Translations under genes and position numbers: made by a program
Shown here: positions 1 through 8,939 of the stretch, piece after piece
How the letters are laid out: each line of letters begins with the position of its first letter
How positions within the stretch are numbered: position 1 is the first letter of the stretch
Notes under the pieces: model-generated
Databases searched by the model: none
What the model saw: only the letters and a program-made list of their open reading frames with translations
Told to the model about the DNA's origin: nothing
From: Streptomyces spinoverrucosus
GTDB taxonomy: Bacteria > Actinomycetota > Actinomycetes > Streptomycetales > Streptomycetaceae
NCBI RefSeq assembly: GCF_006539505.1
Contig: NZ_BJND01000008.1
Span: 347,289-411,288 of the forward strand
DNA length: 64,000 nt
Reading direction: 5' to 3'

Positions 1-1
1 C

Positions 2-814
2 GTCATGTTCCGCCACCTGCTGAGGGCCTCCCCGGCGGCGGTCCGGTTCACCGCACGCGGCATGCCCGACGGCCTGCGCCTCGACCCGCGCACCGGTCTG
101 ATCTCCGGAACACCCACCGAGAAGGGAGAGTTCACGGTCACGACCACCGCGTCCAACGCGGCCGGCACTGCGACCGCCACCCTCACGCTCACCGTCGGCA
201 CCCCGCCGCCCGCCCCGTGGACGTACGGCGATCTCGGCGACGTGGTGCTCGACGAGCGGGAACTCGCCACCTACGGCGTGGTGTACGTGCGCACACCCGG
301 CAGCACCGCCTACGAGGACGGGACCTTCGTGGTGCGGGGCGCCGGGACCGATCTGACCGTCAACAACCAGGGAATGACCGGCCAGTTCGTACGACGGCCC
401 GTCACCGGCGACTGTGAGATCACCGCCCGGCTCGCCGCCCGCACGGGCGCGAGCGGCGACCGGGTGGGTCTGCTCATGGCGAAGTCCCTGTCGCCGTTCG
501 ACCAGGCGGCCGGGGCCATCGTCACCGGCGGCAGCAGCGCGCAGCTGATGCTGCGCACCACCGTCGCCGGGCGGTCGGCCTTCACCGGCAACGTGCCGGT
601 CACCCCGCCCTGCCTCCTGCGGCTGAAGCGCACCGGAACCGCCTTCACCGCCTACACCTCGACCGATGACGGCGTCAGCTGGACCCCCCTCGCCGAGGGA
701 GAGATCCCCGGCTTCGGCGACGCCCCCTACTACGTGGGCCTCGTGGTCTGCTCCCGCAGCCCCCTGGTCCGCAGCACCACCGAGTTCGACGAGGTGAGCA
801 TCACCGCCATGTAA
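2..814 (+). CDS. C-terminal part of a secreted Ig-like/LamG-type protein (5' end outside window)
   Basis: The reading frame is open to the left edge, so this is the 3' part of a longer gene. The first ~65 codons read as the end of a He_PIG-type immunoglobulin-like domain (GLRLDPRTGLISGTP, then a run ending near ASNAAG). A proline linker (PPPAP) follows, then about 195 residues resembling a concanavalin/LamG-like sandwich of the DUF1349 or beta-xylosidase C-terminal kind (RVGLLMAK, then a VGLVVCSR strand and FDEVSITAM at the end). Such tails decorate secreted glycoside hydrolases and lyases; the catalytic part must lie upstream and cannot be seen. It is 28 bases before a Tat-exported polysaccharide lyase on the same strand and may share its operon. 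An internal ATG at 5 is not a credible start because it falls inside the Ig domain. Confidence 0.7.
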   Translation, partial: VMFRHLLRASPAAVRFTARGMPDGLRLDPRTGLISGTPTEKGEFTVTTTASNAAGTATATLTLTVGTPPPAPWTYGDLGDVVLDERELATYGVVYVRTPGSTAYEDGTFVVRGAGTDLTVNNQGMTGQFVRRPVTGDCEITARLAARTGASGDRVGLLMAKSLSPFDQAAGAIVTGGSSAQLMLRTTVAGRSAFTGNVPVTPPCLLRLKRTGTAFTAYTSTDDGVSWTPLAEGEIPGFGDAPYYVGLVVCSRSPLVRSTTEFDEVSITAM

Positions 815-842
815 ATCGACATTGGAATGGAGCTGCACTGCA

Positions 843-2126
843 ATGAGCCGCACTTCCCCCCACCAGCACCTCCACAACAGTGCGTTGAGCCGCCGCGGTC
901 TGCTGAAGACCGCCGGCGGCCTCACCGCCGCCCTCGCCCTCGGCGCCGCCACCGCCTCCCCCACTCTCGGCTACGCTCGAGCGGGGGGACCCCCATCGGC
1001 GAGCGCGGCCCCGGCGACCTGGACGCACCCCGGCATGCTGCACAACTGGGGTGACATCAACCGCGCCCGGGTCCGCGTGGCCGCGGGCAACGACCCCTGG
1101 CTGTCCGGCTGGAACCGGCTGGTCGCCAACTCCCACTCCCAGTCGACCTGGACGCCCAACCCCCAGGCGACCATCATCCGCGGCGGCACCGGCCAGAACT
1201 ACAGCATCCTCTACAACGACATCGCCGCCGCCTACCAGAACGCGCTGCGCTGGCACGTCGGCGGCACCGAGGCGAACGCCGCCTGCGCCGCTCGGATCCT
1301 CAACGCCTGGGCCACGACCCTGACGTCGGTCACCGGCAACGCCGACCGGTTCCTCGCGGCCGGCCTCTACGGCTGGCAGTTCGCCAACGCGGCCGAGCTC
1401 ATGCGGGACTACGACGCCTTCGACCTGGCCGCCTTCCAGGACATGATGGCCAGGGTCTTCTACCCGCTGAACAACCAGTTCCTCACCGGCCACAACGACG
1501 CCTGCATCACCAACTACTGGGCCAACTGGGACCTGTGCAACATGGCCTCCGTCCTGGCCATCGGAATCCTCAACGAGGACGCCGCCAAGTACGACCAGGC
1601 CGTCACGTACTTCAAGTCGGGCGCGGGCAACGGCTCCATCACCCACGCCGTCCCGTTCCTGCACACCGACGCCGACGGCTACGCCCTCGGCCAGTGGCAG
1701 GAGTCCGGGCGCGACCAGGGGCACACCGTCATGGGCATGGGCCAGATGGGCGCGATCTGCGAGATGGCCTGGAACCAGGGCGAGGACCTGTACTCCTACG
1801 ACGGACGGCGCTTCATGAAGGCCGCCCAGTACGTCGCCAAGTACAACATCGGCCAGGACGTGCCCTTCACCACCTACAGCTGGGGCACCGGCCAGAACTG
1901 CGCGTACCGGGAGCACACGGTGATCTCCTCCGCCTCGCGGGGTCAGGTCCGGCCGGTCTGGGCGATGCTCCACTTCCACTACAACCGGCGCCTGTTCCTC
2001 GACGACCGGTACATCTCCCAGATGTACTACAACCTCGTCGCCCCCGAGGGCGGCGGCGGTGACTACGGCTCCAACAGCGGCGGCTACGACCAGCTCGGCT
2101 TCGGCACGCTGATGTACGCCAAATAG
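843..2126 (+). CDS. Alginate_lyase-family polysaccharide lyase, Tat-exported
   Basis: A protein of 427 residues with a twin-arginine signal (SRRGLLKTAGG, hydrophobic stretch, cleavage near residue 45). The mature part has the alpha/alpha-toroid character of the alginate lyase superfamily (PF05426), with NYWANWDLCNM and QESGRDQGHT as the likely substrate-cleft segments; this last motif is reminiscent of CAZy family PL38, which includes glucuronan lyases. Beta-elimination of a uronate-containing polysaccharide outside the cell is the likely reaction. The start at 843 is chosen over an in-frame ATG 21 bases upstream because it begins the Tat signal and has a GGAG 11 bases before it. Neighbours are other extracellular carbohydrate-active genes. 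Family is fairly sure, substrate is not. Confidence 0.8.
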   Translation: MSRTSPHQHLHNSALSRRGLLKTAGGLTAALALGAATASPTLGYARAGGPPSASAAPATWTHPGMLHNWGDINRARVRVAAGNDPWLSGWNRLVANSHSQSTWTPNPQATIIRGGTGQNYSILYNDIAAAYQNALRWHVGGTEANAACAARILNAWATTLTSVTGNADRFLAAGLYGWQFANAAELMRDYDAFDLAAFQDMMARVFYPLNNQFLTGHNDACITNYWANWDLCNMASVLAIGILNEDAAKYDQAVTYFKSGAGNGSITHAVPFLHTDADGYALGQWQESGRDQGHTVMGMGQMGAICEMAWNQGEDLYSYDGRRFMKAAQYVAKYNIGQDVPFTTYSWGTGQNCAYREHTVISSASRGQVRPVWAMLHFHYNRRLFLDDRYISQMYYNLVAPEGGGGDYGSNSGGYDQLGFGTLMYAK

Positions 2127-2137
2127 GCGCTGAACCG

Positions 2138-2196
2138 GCTCGTGCACCGGAATACCTCCGAGCGATGTGATGCTCTGAGGTGAACGGTGCACGAGC
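2138..2196 (+). terminator. Long nested inverted repeat between lyase and esterase genes
   Basis: Outer arms GCTCGTGCACCG (2138-2149) and CGGTGCACGAGC (2185-2196) are perfect complements. Inside them ACCTC and GAGGT, then GAGC and GCTC, also pair, giving about 21 base pairs broken by small internal loops around an 8-base apex. There is no T run, as is usual in high-GC actinomycetes. It lies just after the lyase stop and 22 bases before the esterase start, so it is probably a terminator or mRNA-stabilising hairpin. Confidence 0.65.
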
Positions 2197-2218
2197 ACGG
2201 CGAAGGGCTGGTGGGCGG

Positions 2219-3832
2219 ATGACCGCAGCAGACCTGACGGGCCCCGTGGTGAGCACGCCGTACGGGGCGGTACGCGGACGGTACGAGCAGCACGTCGCGG
2301 TGTTCCGGGGCATCCCGTACGCCGCACCGCCCTTCGGGCCACGCCGGTTCAGGCCCCCGGTGCCGCCCGAGCCCTGGGACGGCGTCAGGGACGCGGGCGC
2401 CTTCGGGCCGACGCCGCCCAAGCCGCCGTACTCGGAGGCCTTCGCCCAGTATCTGTCGGACCCCGTCGTGCCCGGGGACGACTGCCTCAACCTGAACGTG
2501 TGGACCCCCGAGCCGGGCCCCGGCGCCCGGCTCCCGGTCCTGGTGTGGCTGCACGGCGGGGCCCTGACCAGGGGATCGTCGTGTGTGCCGGTGTACGACG
2601 GACACAGCTTCGCCCGCGACGGGATCGTCTTCGTGTCCCTCAACTACCGGCTCGGAGTGGAGGGCTACGGACTGTTCCCGGACGCCCCCGCCAATCCCGG
2701 CCTGCGCGACCAGCTCGCCGCCCTGCGCTGGGTGCACGAGTCGATCGAGCCCTTCGGCGGCGACCCCGACCGGGTCACCCTCTGCGGACAGTCGGCCGGT
2801 GCGATCAGCATCGGTGCCCTGATCGCCGCCCCGCAGGCCCAGGGACTGTTCCGGCGTGCGGTCCTGCAGAGCGGGCCGCCCGAGGCGGCCGAGCGGGACA
2901 AGGTACGGCGGATGGTGCGCCGGATGGCGACCCGGCTGAAGGTGCCCGCGACCGCCGAGGCCTTCGCCGCCGTCGACCGCGAGCTGCTGCTGCGCACCCA
3001 GGCCGAGGTCGGCCGGCTCAGCAGCCCGGTGCTGGGCGGCCCCGCCTTCGGGATCGTCGTCGACGGCGACCTCGTACCCCGCGATCCTCTGGAAGCGCTG
3101 GTCGAGGGGGAGGCCGCGTCCGGCGCCGACCTGCTCCTGGGCTGGACCCGCGACGAGTACCGGCTGTGGCTTGTGCCCGGCGGGCTGCTGGAGCGCGTCG
3201 ACCGGCTCGGCCCCGTCGCCCTGGCCGGAGCCATGGCCCGCTGCCACTGCGGCCACGAGGTCCCGCGCGGCTACCGCGCCCTGCACCCCGAGGCCGGCAC
3301 CGCGGAGATCGTCGGCCAGCTGGTCACCGACCACCTGCTGCGCATCCCGCTGCACCGCCTGGCCGACGCCCGCCCCGGACCGTCGTACGTCTACGAGTTC
3401 GCCTGGCCCTCCCTGCTGCCCGGGCTCGGCTCCTGCCACGCGCTGGAACTCGGTTTCGTCTTCGACACCGGCGACGTGCCCGAGGCGGCGAAGCTGGCGG
3501 GCTGGGGCGCCCCGACGGAGCTGGCCGACGCGATGCACCAGGCGTGGGTGCGATTCGCGGCCGACGGTGACCCGGGCTGGGAGGCATGGGACGCCACCCA
3601 CCCGGTGCGGATCTTCGGCGAGGCCGAGCCGCCCGACACCCCCGGCTCACCGGCGGCCCCGTACACCGTGTACGGCCCGCGCGACCGCGAGCTGGCGCTG
3701 TGGACGGCCGACGCCACCGCCCGGGAAACCGCACCCGCGGCGGCTCCTGCCGAGGGTGCGTCCGCGCGCCGTGCGGAGCTGCGGTCGGTCGCACGTCTCC
3801 TCCGTCGTCCCGGCGGTGTCCGTCGGCAGTGA
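2219..3832 (+). CDS. Type-B carboxylesterase (para-nitrobenzyl esterase family)
   Basis: A 537-residue alpha/beta hydrolase of the carboxylesterase/cholinesterase family. Visible hallmarks are the N-terminal FRGIPYA motif, DDCLNLNVW, the oxyanion loop LHGGAL, and the nucleophile elbow GQSAGA with the catalytic serine at residue 192; YVYEF and [10 protein letters not shown] near residues 390-410 are in the region expected for the catalytic histidine, and RDEY near 310 is in the acid-residue region. No signal peptide is seen, so it is likely cytoplasmic. The start at 2219 (MTAADLT) is preferred over an in-frame ATG at 2180 that would lie inside the hairpin. The C-terminus carries an arginine/alanine-rich tail without domain character. 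Its stop is 16 bases from that of the convergent LacI gene. Confidence 0.85.
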   Translation: MTAADLTGPVVSTPYGAVRGRYEQHVAVFRGIPYAAPPFGPRRFRPPVPPEPWDGVRDAGAFGPTPPKPPYSEAFAQYLSDPVVPGDDCLNLNVWTPEPGPGARLPVLVWLHGGALTRGSSCVPVYDGHSFARDGIVFVSLNYRLGVEGYGLFPDAPANPGLRDQLAALRWVHESIEPFGGDPDRVTLCGQSAGAISIGALIAAPQAQGLFRRAVLQSGPPEAAERDKVRRMVRRMATRLKVPATAEAFAAVDRELLLRTQAEVGRLSSPVLGGPAFGIVVDGDLVPRDPLEALVEGEAASGADLLLGWTRDEYRLWLVPGGLLERVDRLGPVALAGAMARCHCGHEVPRGYRALHPEAGTAEIVGQLVTDHLLRIPLHRLADARPGPSYVYEFAWPSLLPGLGSCHALELGFVFDTGDVPEAAKLAGWGAPTELADAMHQAWVRFAADGDPGWEAWDATHPVRIFGEAEPPDTPGSPAAPYTVYGPRDRELALWTADATARETAPAAAPAEGASARRAELRSVARLLRRPGGVRRQ

Positions 3833-3848
3833 CGCGGGGTGCCCTGCT

Positions 3849-4901
3849 CTACTCCACCGCCCGCACCGAGTCCCGCACCACGACATGCGTGCCCAGCAGC
3901 AGGTGCTCGGCCCGGGTTTCCGCGGTGCGGCCGAGGGCGGTACGGACCGCGAGGCGGCCCAGCTCCTCGTAGGGGACGTGCACCGTCGTCAGGGCGGGGT
4001 GCAGGTCGCGGGCGAAGGGAATGTCGTCGTAACCGGCCAGCGAGACATCGCCGGGGACGTTCAGGCCCGCCTCGTGCAGGGCGGTGAGCGCGCCCGCCGC
4101 GACCATGTCGGTGGCGGCCACGACGGCCGTGAACTCCAGCTCCGCAGCGAGGGCTTGGCGCATCAGGCGGTGGCCGGAGTCACGGGTGAAGTCGCCGTGC
4201 AGGAGCAGCGCGGGGTCGGCGTCGACGCCGCGGGCGCGGTGGGCGGCGAGGTAGCCGCGCTCACGCCCCAGTGCGGTGGTGTGGTCGGGCTTGCCGCCGA
4301 GGAACAGGATCCGCCGGTGGCCCTGCGCCAGGACGTGTGCGACCAGGGCGTAGGCGCCGCCCTCGTTGTCGTACTCGATGACCGTGACCGGCGCCCCCGG
4401 GCCCAGCGGCGGGCGGCCGCACAGGACGAGCCGGGAACCGGCCGAGGCCAGTGAGTCGGCCATCCGGCGGGTGCGTTCGCGATACTCGGGGGTGTCGGCG
4501 CTGCCGCCCACCAGGATCACCGCGGCGGCCCGCTGGGCGCGCATCATCTCCACGAAGTCCAGCTCGTGCTGGACGTCGCCCTCCGTGCTGCACACCAGGC
4601 ACAGATGACCGAGCCGGGTCGCCTCGCGCTCCACGCCGTGCGCCATGTGCGCGAACGATGGGCCGGTGATGTCCTCCAGGACGAACGCCAGCGTGGGCGT
4701 CCCGACGCCCGCGACCGCCTTGGCGCGCGCGTCGGCGACATAGTCCAGGTCGCGCACGGCCCGCATCACGCGCGTGCGGGTCGCCGAACTCACCGGGTAC
4801 GCCCCGCCGAGCACCCGCGACACCGTCGACGCCGACACCCCCGCACGCAACGCCACGTCCCGGATCGTGCTCCGGCTCGCACCCCCGCTCTTGCGCGTCA
4901 T
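3849..4901 (-). CDS. LacI-family transcriptional regulator
   Basis: 350 residues with an N-terminal LacI helix-turn-helix (TIRDVALRAGVSASTVSRVL, then the hinge helix region) and a periplasmic-binding-protein-like ligand domain (SLAGYDDIPFARDLHPALTT is the usual family signature near residue 290). It should act as a sugar-responsive repressor. The promoter region just upstream contains the palindrome AACCGGTT, suggesting autoregulation. Being embedded among polysaccharide lyase, esterase and GH43 genes, it is a good candidate for local control of the pectin-degrading genes, although other palindromes in this island (near 13.2 kb) have a different core, AAGCGCTT. Ligand unknown. Confidence 0.9.
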   Translation of the reverse strand: MTRKSGGASRSTIRDVALRAGVSASTVSRVLGGAYPVSSATRTRVMRAVRDLDYVADARAKAVAGVGTPTLAFVLEDITGPSFAHMAHGVEREATRLGHLCLVCSTEGDVQHELDFVEMMRAQRAAAVILVGGSADTPEYRERTRRMADSLASAGSRLVLCGRPPLGPGAPVTVIEYDNEGGAYALVAHVLAQGHRRILFLGGKPDHTTALGRERGYLAAHRARGVDADPALLLHGDFTRDSGHRLMRQALAAELEFTAVVAATDMVAAGALTALHEAGLNVPGDVSLAGYDDIPFARDLHPALTTVHVPYEELGRLAVRTALGRTAETRAEHLLLGTHVVVRDSVRAVE

Positions 4902-4960
4902 ACCCGCCCCGCTCCTCTCCCCGCCCCCTGCGCACCCTCCGGGAACTGCGGCAACTCGAT

Positions 4961-4973
4961 GGAAACCGGTTCC
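4961..4973. promoter_or_regulatory. Candidate LacI-type operator upstream of the LacI gene
   Basis: The sequence GGAAACCGGTTCC contains the perfect 8-base palindrome AACCGGTT with the central CG typical of LacI-family sites. It lies about 60 bases before the LacI start codon, where an autoregulatory operator would be expected. Binding is inferred from symmetry and position only. Confidence 0.5.
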
Positions 4974-5018
4974 TGGTGCGGTGAGGTTAGCAGCGCCGGG
5001 GCAGGTCCGGACCGTGGT

Positions 5019-5951
5019 TCACGCCGTCAGCGTGCGTGCGATCGAGGTGATCGCCTCCGGTCCCACCCGGCAGCACCCGCCGATCAGCCGGGCCCCGGCG
5101 GACCGCCAGCCCTCGACCTGTTCGGGAGTGAAGGTGGAGCGGCCGCTCCAGGCGCGAGCCCGTGCGTCCCAGGTCTCCCCGCTGTTGGGGTAGACGACCA
5201 CCGGCTTGCCGGTCACACGCGCCGCCGTCTGCACCGCGGCGTCCACGTCCTGCGGGGCGCAGCAGTTCACGCCCACCGCGATCACCTCGTCCACGTCGGC
5301 GGCCAGGGCGAAGGCCTCCTCCAGCGGCTGTCCGGCGCGGGTGCGGTCACCGGTCACGGTGTACGACAGCCAGGCCGGCACGCCGAGTCCGCGCACCGCC
5401 CGCAGCAGGGCCGTCGCCTCGTCGGCGTCGGGCACCGTCTCCAGCGCCAGGACGTCCGGCGCGGCGGCCGCGAGCGCCTCCAGGCGGGGGCGATGGAAGC
5501 GCTCCAGCTCGGGCACCGTCAGCCCGTAGCGTCCCCGGTACTCCGAGCCGTCCGCCAGCATCGCCCCGTACGGGCCGACCGAGGCCGCCACCCACAGCGG
5601 ACGCGTGACCCCCTTCGCCCGGGCCCGCGACGCCGCCTCCCGCGCCAACTCCACGCTGAGCCGCAGCAGTTCGGCCGCCCGCTCCTGACGGATCCCGCGC
5701 TTGGCGAAGCCCTCGAAGGTGGCCTGGTAGCTGGCGGTGATCGCCACGTCCGCGCCCGCCATGAAGTACGCGAGGTGCGCCTCGATGATCGCCTCGGGCC
5801 GCTCGGCGAGCAGCCGCGCCGACCACAGCTCGTCACTGAGGTCGTGCCCCGCCGATTCGAGCTGGTTGGACATGCCGCCGTCGAGCACGACCGTCCCGGC
5901 GGCGAGGGCGTCGGCGAGGCCGCTCGGGGCTGCGGGGGTGTCGCTGGTCAT
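5019..5951 (-). CDS. mmuM: Homocysteine S-methyltransferase
   Basis: 310 residues matching the stand-alone homocysteine methyltransferase family, which transfers a methyl group from S-methylmethionine (or S-adenosylmethionine) to homocysteine to give methionine in the cytoplasm. The zinc-binding cysteines are visible in GVNCCAP near residue 230 and in the C-terminal GGCCRVGPE. The N-terminal LDGGMSNQLE and ASYQATFEGF motifs are also typical. Length matches the family. It is 9 bases downstream of the maltokinase-cap-like gene on the same strand and may be co-transcribed with it. No sign of involvement in the surrounding carbohydrate genes. Confidence 0.9.
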   Translation of the reverse strand: MTSDTPAAPSGLADALAAGTVVLDGGMSNQLESAGHDLSDELWSARLLAERPEAIIEAHLAYFMAGADVAITASYQATFEGFAKRGIRQERAAELLRLSVELAREAASRARAKGVTRPLWVAASVGPYGAMLADGSEYRGRYGLTVPELERFHRPRLEALAAAAPDVLALETVPDADEATALLRAVRGLGVPAWLSYTVTGDRTRAGQPLEEAFALAADVDEVIAVGVNCCAPQDVDAAVQTAARVTGKPVVVYPNSGETWDARARAWSGRSTFTPEQVEGWRSAGARLIGGCCRVGPEAITSIARTLTA

Positions 5952-5960
5952 GTGTCGAGG

Positions 5961-6620
5961 CTACGCCCGGGCGGAGGTCTCCAGAACGGCGAGCATCCCC
6001 CGGACGCGGGTGCCGTCCGGCATCTGCCAGGAGCCGGTGACGTGGCCGACCGCTCCCTGCGGAGGCTGGATCGGGCCGTCCGGGGCGGGCTGCAGCACCC
6101 GGTTTAGGCGGAGGGTCGTGCCGTGCGGGGCGGCCAGTGCGGTGCCTTCTTCGTCGTCGGTGGCTGTGAAGCCGTTCGGGACGGAGCCTTCGCCGGTGTA
6201 GAAGGCGATGACATCCCGGTCGGGGACGTCGCTGACGTTCTGGTCCTGGGCCTGCGCCCGCCCCTCGATCAGCGCCAGCAGCTGGGCGACCAGCACGGGG
6301 TCGTGGCAGCCGTCGTACGCCCAGCGCCGCCCCAGCACCCCGTGCTCCATGGTGCCGACGAGGGCGTGCTCCGCCCCGTCGAGCGGGGCACCGCGATAGG
6401 TGAGGGGCACCAGATAGGTGATCAGATCAGACCCGGAGGCATCGGTGACGACGATGAACTCGATCCCGACCTCGCCTTCCGGGTCGTCCAGCCGAAAGCC
6501 CCCGGCCTTCGCAAGCTCCGGCTCACCCGAGCCACCCCGGTACCACGGGCGGGAGGGCAGCCAGGAGATGAGCAGTTCCAGCTTGCTCGGCTTGAGGACG
6601 GTGCGGTGGATGACGGCCAT
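5961..6620 (-). CDS. Stand-alone maltokinase N-terminal-cap-like protein
   Basis: 219 residues. The N-terminal segment LISWLPSRPWYRGG followed by a mixed beta region matches the cap domain that precedes the kinase fold in actinobacterial maltokinases (Mak_N_cap family), but no phosphotransferase domain follows: the protein stops after about 220 residues. Such orphan caps are sometimes misnamed glucan-branching proteins. The ATG at 6620 is preferred over a longer frame beginning at 6779, whose extra residues are low-complexity. Function unknown; a role as a regulatory or substrate-binding partner is only a guess. Likely co-transcribed with the downstream methyltransferase gene. Confidence 0.7.
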   Translation of the reverse strand: MAVIHRTVLKPSKLELLISWLPSRPWYRGGSGEPELAKAGGFRLDDPEGEVGIEFIVVTDASGSDLITYLVPLTYRGAPLDGAEHALVGTMEHGVLGRRWAYDGCHDPVLVAQLLALIEGRAQAQDQNVSDVPDRDVIAFYTGEGSVPNGFTATDDEEGTALAAPHGTTLRLNRVLQPAPDGPIQPPQGAVGHVTGSWQMPDGTRVRGMLAVLETSARA

Positions 6621-6667
6621 GCCGAAGGATCTCTTCCCTAGAGCGGATGCGGACACTGAGGCAGACC

Positions 6668-8833
6668 CTAGCGGTGCGCCGCATGCCGGCCCCCGCCCCT
6701 GCGGCGGCCGCCCCGCGTGCGGCGGGTCGCGGGTATCAGCAGGCCGCCCAGCAGGCCGAGGCTCAGTACGTACGGCCACCAGCCCAGCCCGGAGTCGTCG
6801 GCGGTGCTCGCGCTGCGTGTGCCGACTGCCGCCGAGTTGGACGCCGATCCGGGGGACGGGGAGGCCGACGGGCTCGCGGCGGTGGCGGTGAGGGCGACGT
6901 CGTTGCCGTCGCCGGCGCGGTAGCTGATGCGGTAGACGGTGTCGGCGAGCTTCACCTTCGTACCCTCACGCAGACCGGAGAAGGCGCCCTTCGTCGCTCC
7001 GCGCCCCGCGTTGTCGAGAAGCGTGATCTCGCGAGCCGAGGACCTGCCCGCCGCTGAAAGGTCCACCTCCCCGGCCAGCCGAACCGAGCCCCCGGTCACC
7101 TTCAACGGCTTGGCCTGGAGCACCAGTCGGCCCTTCGCGCGCTGCGTATAGCCTCCGGTCACCGTCAGACCGCCCGCCACCACCCCGTCGTTCGTCACCG
7201 CACCCCGCACCGTGCCCTTGCCGGTGAGTGTCGTCGTCACCCGAAGCCCGGACGTGCCCACGTCCAGCCGGGCGCCCGGCGAGGTGAGCCGAATCGCCTT
7301 GCTGCGGCCGAGAGTCGCCCCGGACTTCAGCGCCAGCGTGCCCTTCCTGACCGTCGTCGTCCCGGTGTACGTCACCCCGCTCCCGGCCAGCGTCGTCGTG
7401 GCCGCGCCCGACTGCACGAACGCCCCGGAGCCGCTGACCCGGGACAGCGAGATCGGCGTCGACGCGTTCTGCACCACGAGCGTCCCGTCGTTCACCACCC
7501 GGCACAGGTCGCCGTCCATCCACAGCGAGCCGTCACCCTGCCCCGACCCCAGCCGCAGCACCGCGCCCTTCTCGACGGTGGTCGAGCCGTCGTAGTACTG
7601 CTTCGCCGCGAAGGTCACGTCGTTCCCGCGCGTCCCCGCGATGACGACGTCCCCTGCGCCGGGCGCGGCCAGCGTGTCGTGGAACAGGCCGCCGCCGATG
7701 GGGGCGCCCAGCGTCACCGGGCCGTTGTAGTCGAAGGTGAGCAGGGAGCGGGAGCGGGCGGCGAGCAGGTTGATGTAGACGGTCTCCGCGGTGCCCGGCA
7801 TGAAGATCTTGCTGGTCGTGCCGTCGCCCCACTGGACGTTCGCGCCCTTGATGTTGGTGCCGCGCTTGTTGACGTTCTTGCGCGCGGGCGTCCAGTTCAG
7901 CGCGGGGTCGCTGAGCGAGGGGTCGGTGTCGCCGCCCTGGTTCGACCAGCTGTACTGGCCGGTGAGCACGACCTTGCTGCCGGGCCGCGACTGGACGTTG
8001 ATGTCGCTGCCGTACTCGCGCTGGTAGAAGTCCATCCCCATGGTGACGGTCTGGCCCAGTGGGGTGTCGACCGTGTACGTGCCCTGGTTGAGAATCTTGC
8101 GCACATTCGGCAGCGACGTCGCGAACTCCGGCCGTCCCGCGTTGACCTGCGTACCGTTGTCGATCACCCCGGAGAAGGGGTGGGCGCCCGACAGGTCCCA
8201 GGTGCCCCACAGGAACCTCGGCTGGCTGATCAGCCCGGAGCCGCTGATCGTCCCCAGGTTGTAGGCGCTCTTCAGGGACAGCCGGAGGGTGCCGTCGACC
8301 CGGATGTTGGCCTGGTTGAGCCGGAACGCGGGCGTGCCGTACGGAAAGTGGCCGATCAGGCCGGTCGTACCGCCGTTGCCGTACTGAAGCGTGGCGCCGC
8401 GCTCGACGGTGACCGCGGGCGGGTCGGGGTTGGTCGTGGTGACGTACGGGTGGTTGCCGCCGAGGATGCTCACCTTCTGCCGCTGCCGGGACTTCGGCAG
8501 CGTGAAGTCACTGTCCTTGGTGAGGATCAGCGTGCCGGTGCCGCGCACGGTGAGCGTGCCTTCGCCGCGGAAGACGCCGTTGTACGTCGTCTGCCCGGAC
8601 GGGACGGTGACGACCGTGTCGCCGGTGAGCGTCACGTCCCGGTTCGCGAGCACGTCCGCGGTGACGTCCCGCGGACCGGCGGCGAAAGAAGGGGGAGCGG
8701 TGACCAGGGCGGCGACCGCCGCGAGGGCGCCGACGGCCGCTGCTGTTCTGTGGGTTTGGCTGCGCACGTGAGGGGAGACGGCCGGGACGTCGGCCGATAA
8801 CAGAAAATCGTCGCCGTACTTTGTCCCGTCCAA
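6668..8833 (-). CDS. Secreted autotransporter-repeat-like surface protein, membrane-anchored
   Basis: About 720 residues. After a signal peptide (AAAVGALAAVAALV, cleavage near SFAAG) there is a long beta-helix-like region with repeats of the autotransporter-associated beta-strand type (GTLTVRGTGTLILTKD; YDGSTTVEKGAVLRLGSG; TYTGTTTVRKGTLALKSG). A serine/proline-rich linker (ATAASPSASPSPGS) and one C-terminal transmembrane helix (LGWWPYVLSLGLLGGLLIP) plus an arginine-rich tail anchor it in the membrane. No catalytic residues are recognised; parallel beta-helix pectin-active folds are possible. I place the start at TTG 8833 because GAGGAGGT lies 8 bases upstream; GTG 8767 starts the classic signal peptide but has no ribosome-binding site. 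With the TTG start, codon 12 is TTA. Divergent from a GH43 gene. Confidence 0.7.
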   Translation of the reverse strand: MDGTKYGDDFLLSADVPAVSPHVRSQTHRTAAAVGALAAVAALVTAPPSFAAGPRDVTADVLANRDVTLTGDTVVTVPSGQTTYNGVFRGEGTLTVRGTGTLILTKDSDFTLPKSRQRQKVSILGGNHPYVTTTNPDPPAVTVERGATLQYGNGGTTGLIGHFPYGTPAFRLNQANIRVDGTLRLSLKSAYNLGTISGSGLISQPRFLWGTWDLSGAHPFSGVIDNGTQVNAGRPEFATSLPNVRKILNQGTYTVDTPLGQTVTMGMDFYQREYGSDINVQSRPGSKVVLTGQYSWSNQGGDTDPSLSDPALNWTPARKNVNKRGTNIKGANVQWGDGTTSKIFMPGTAETVYINLLAARSRSLLTFDYNGPVTLGAPIGGGLFHDTLAAPGAGDVVIAGTRGNDVTFAAKQYYDGSTTVEKGAVLRLGSGQGDGSLWMDGDLCRVVNDGTLVVQNASTPISLSRVSGSGAFVQSGAATTTLAGSGVTYTGTTTVRKGTLALKSGATLGRSKAIRLTSPGARLDVGTSGLRVTTTLTGKGTVRGAVTNDGVVAGGLTVTGGYTQRAKGRLVLQAKPLKVTGGSVRLAGEVDLSAAGRSSAREITLLDNAGRGATKGAFSGLREGTKVKLADTVYRISYRAGDGNDVALTATAASPSASPSPGSASNSAAVGTRSASTADDSGLGWWPYVLSLGLLGGLLIPATRRTRGGRRRGGGRHAAHR

Positions 8834-8939
8834 CCCGTTGACCTCCTCGTAACGCACCTTTACCTTTTCGGCGTTCGGAATGACAGATGCCGTACGAAAT
8901 GTCGAACAGACTCCGTCGAGCATACGAGAGGCAGTCCGC

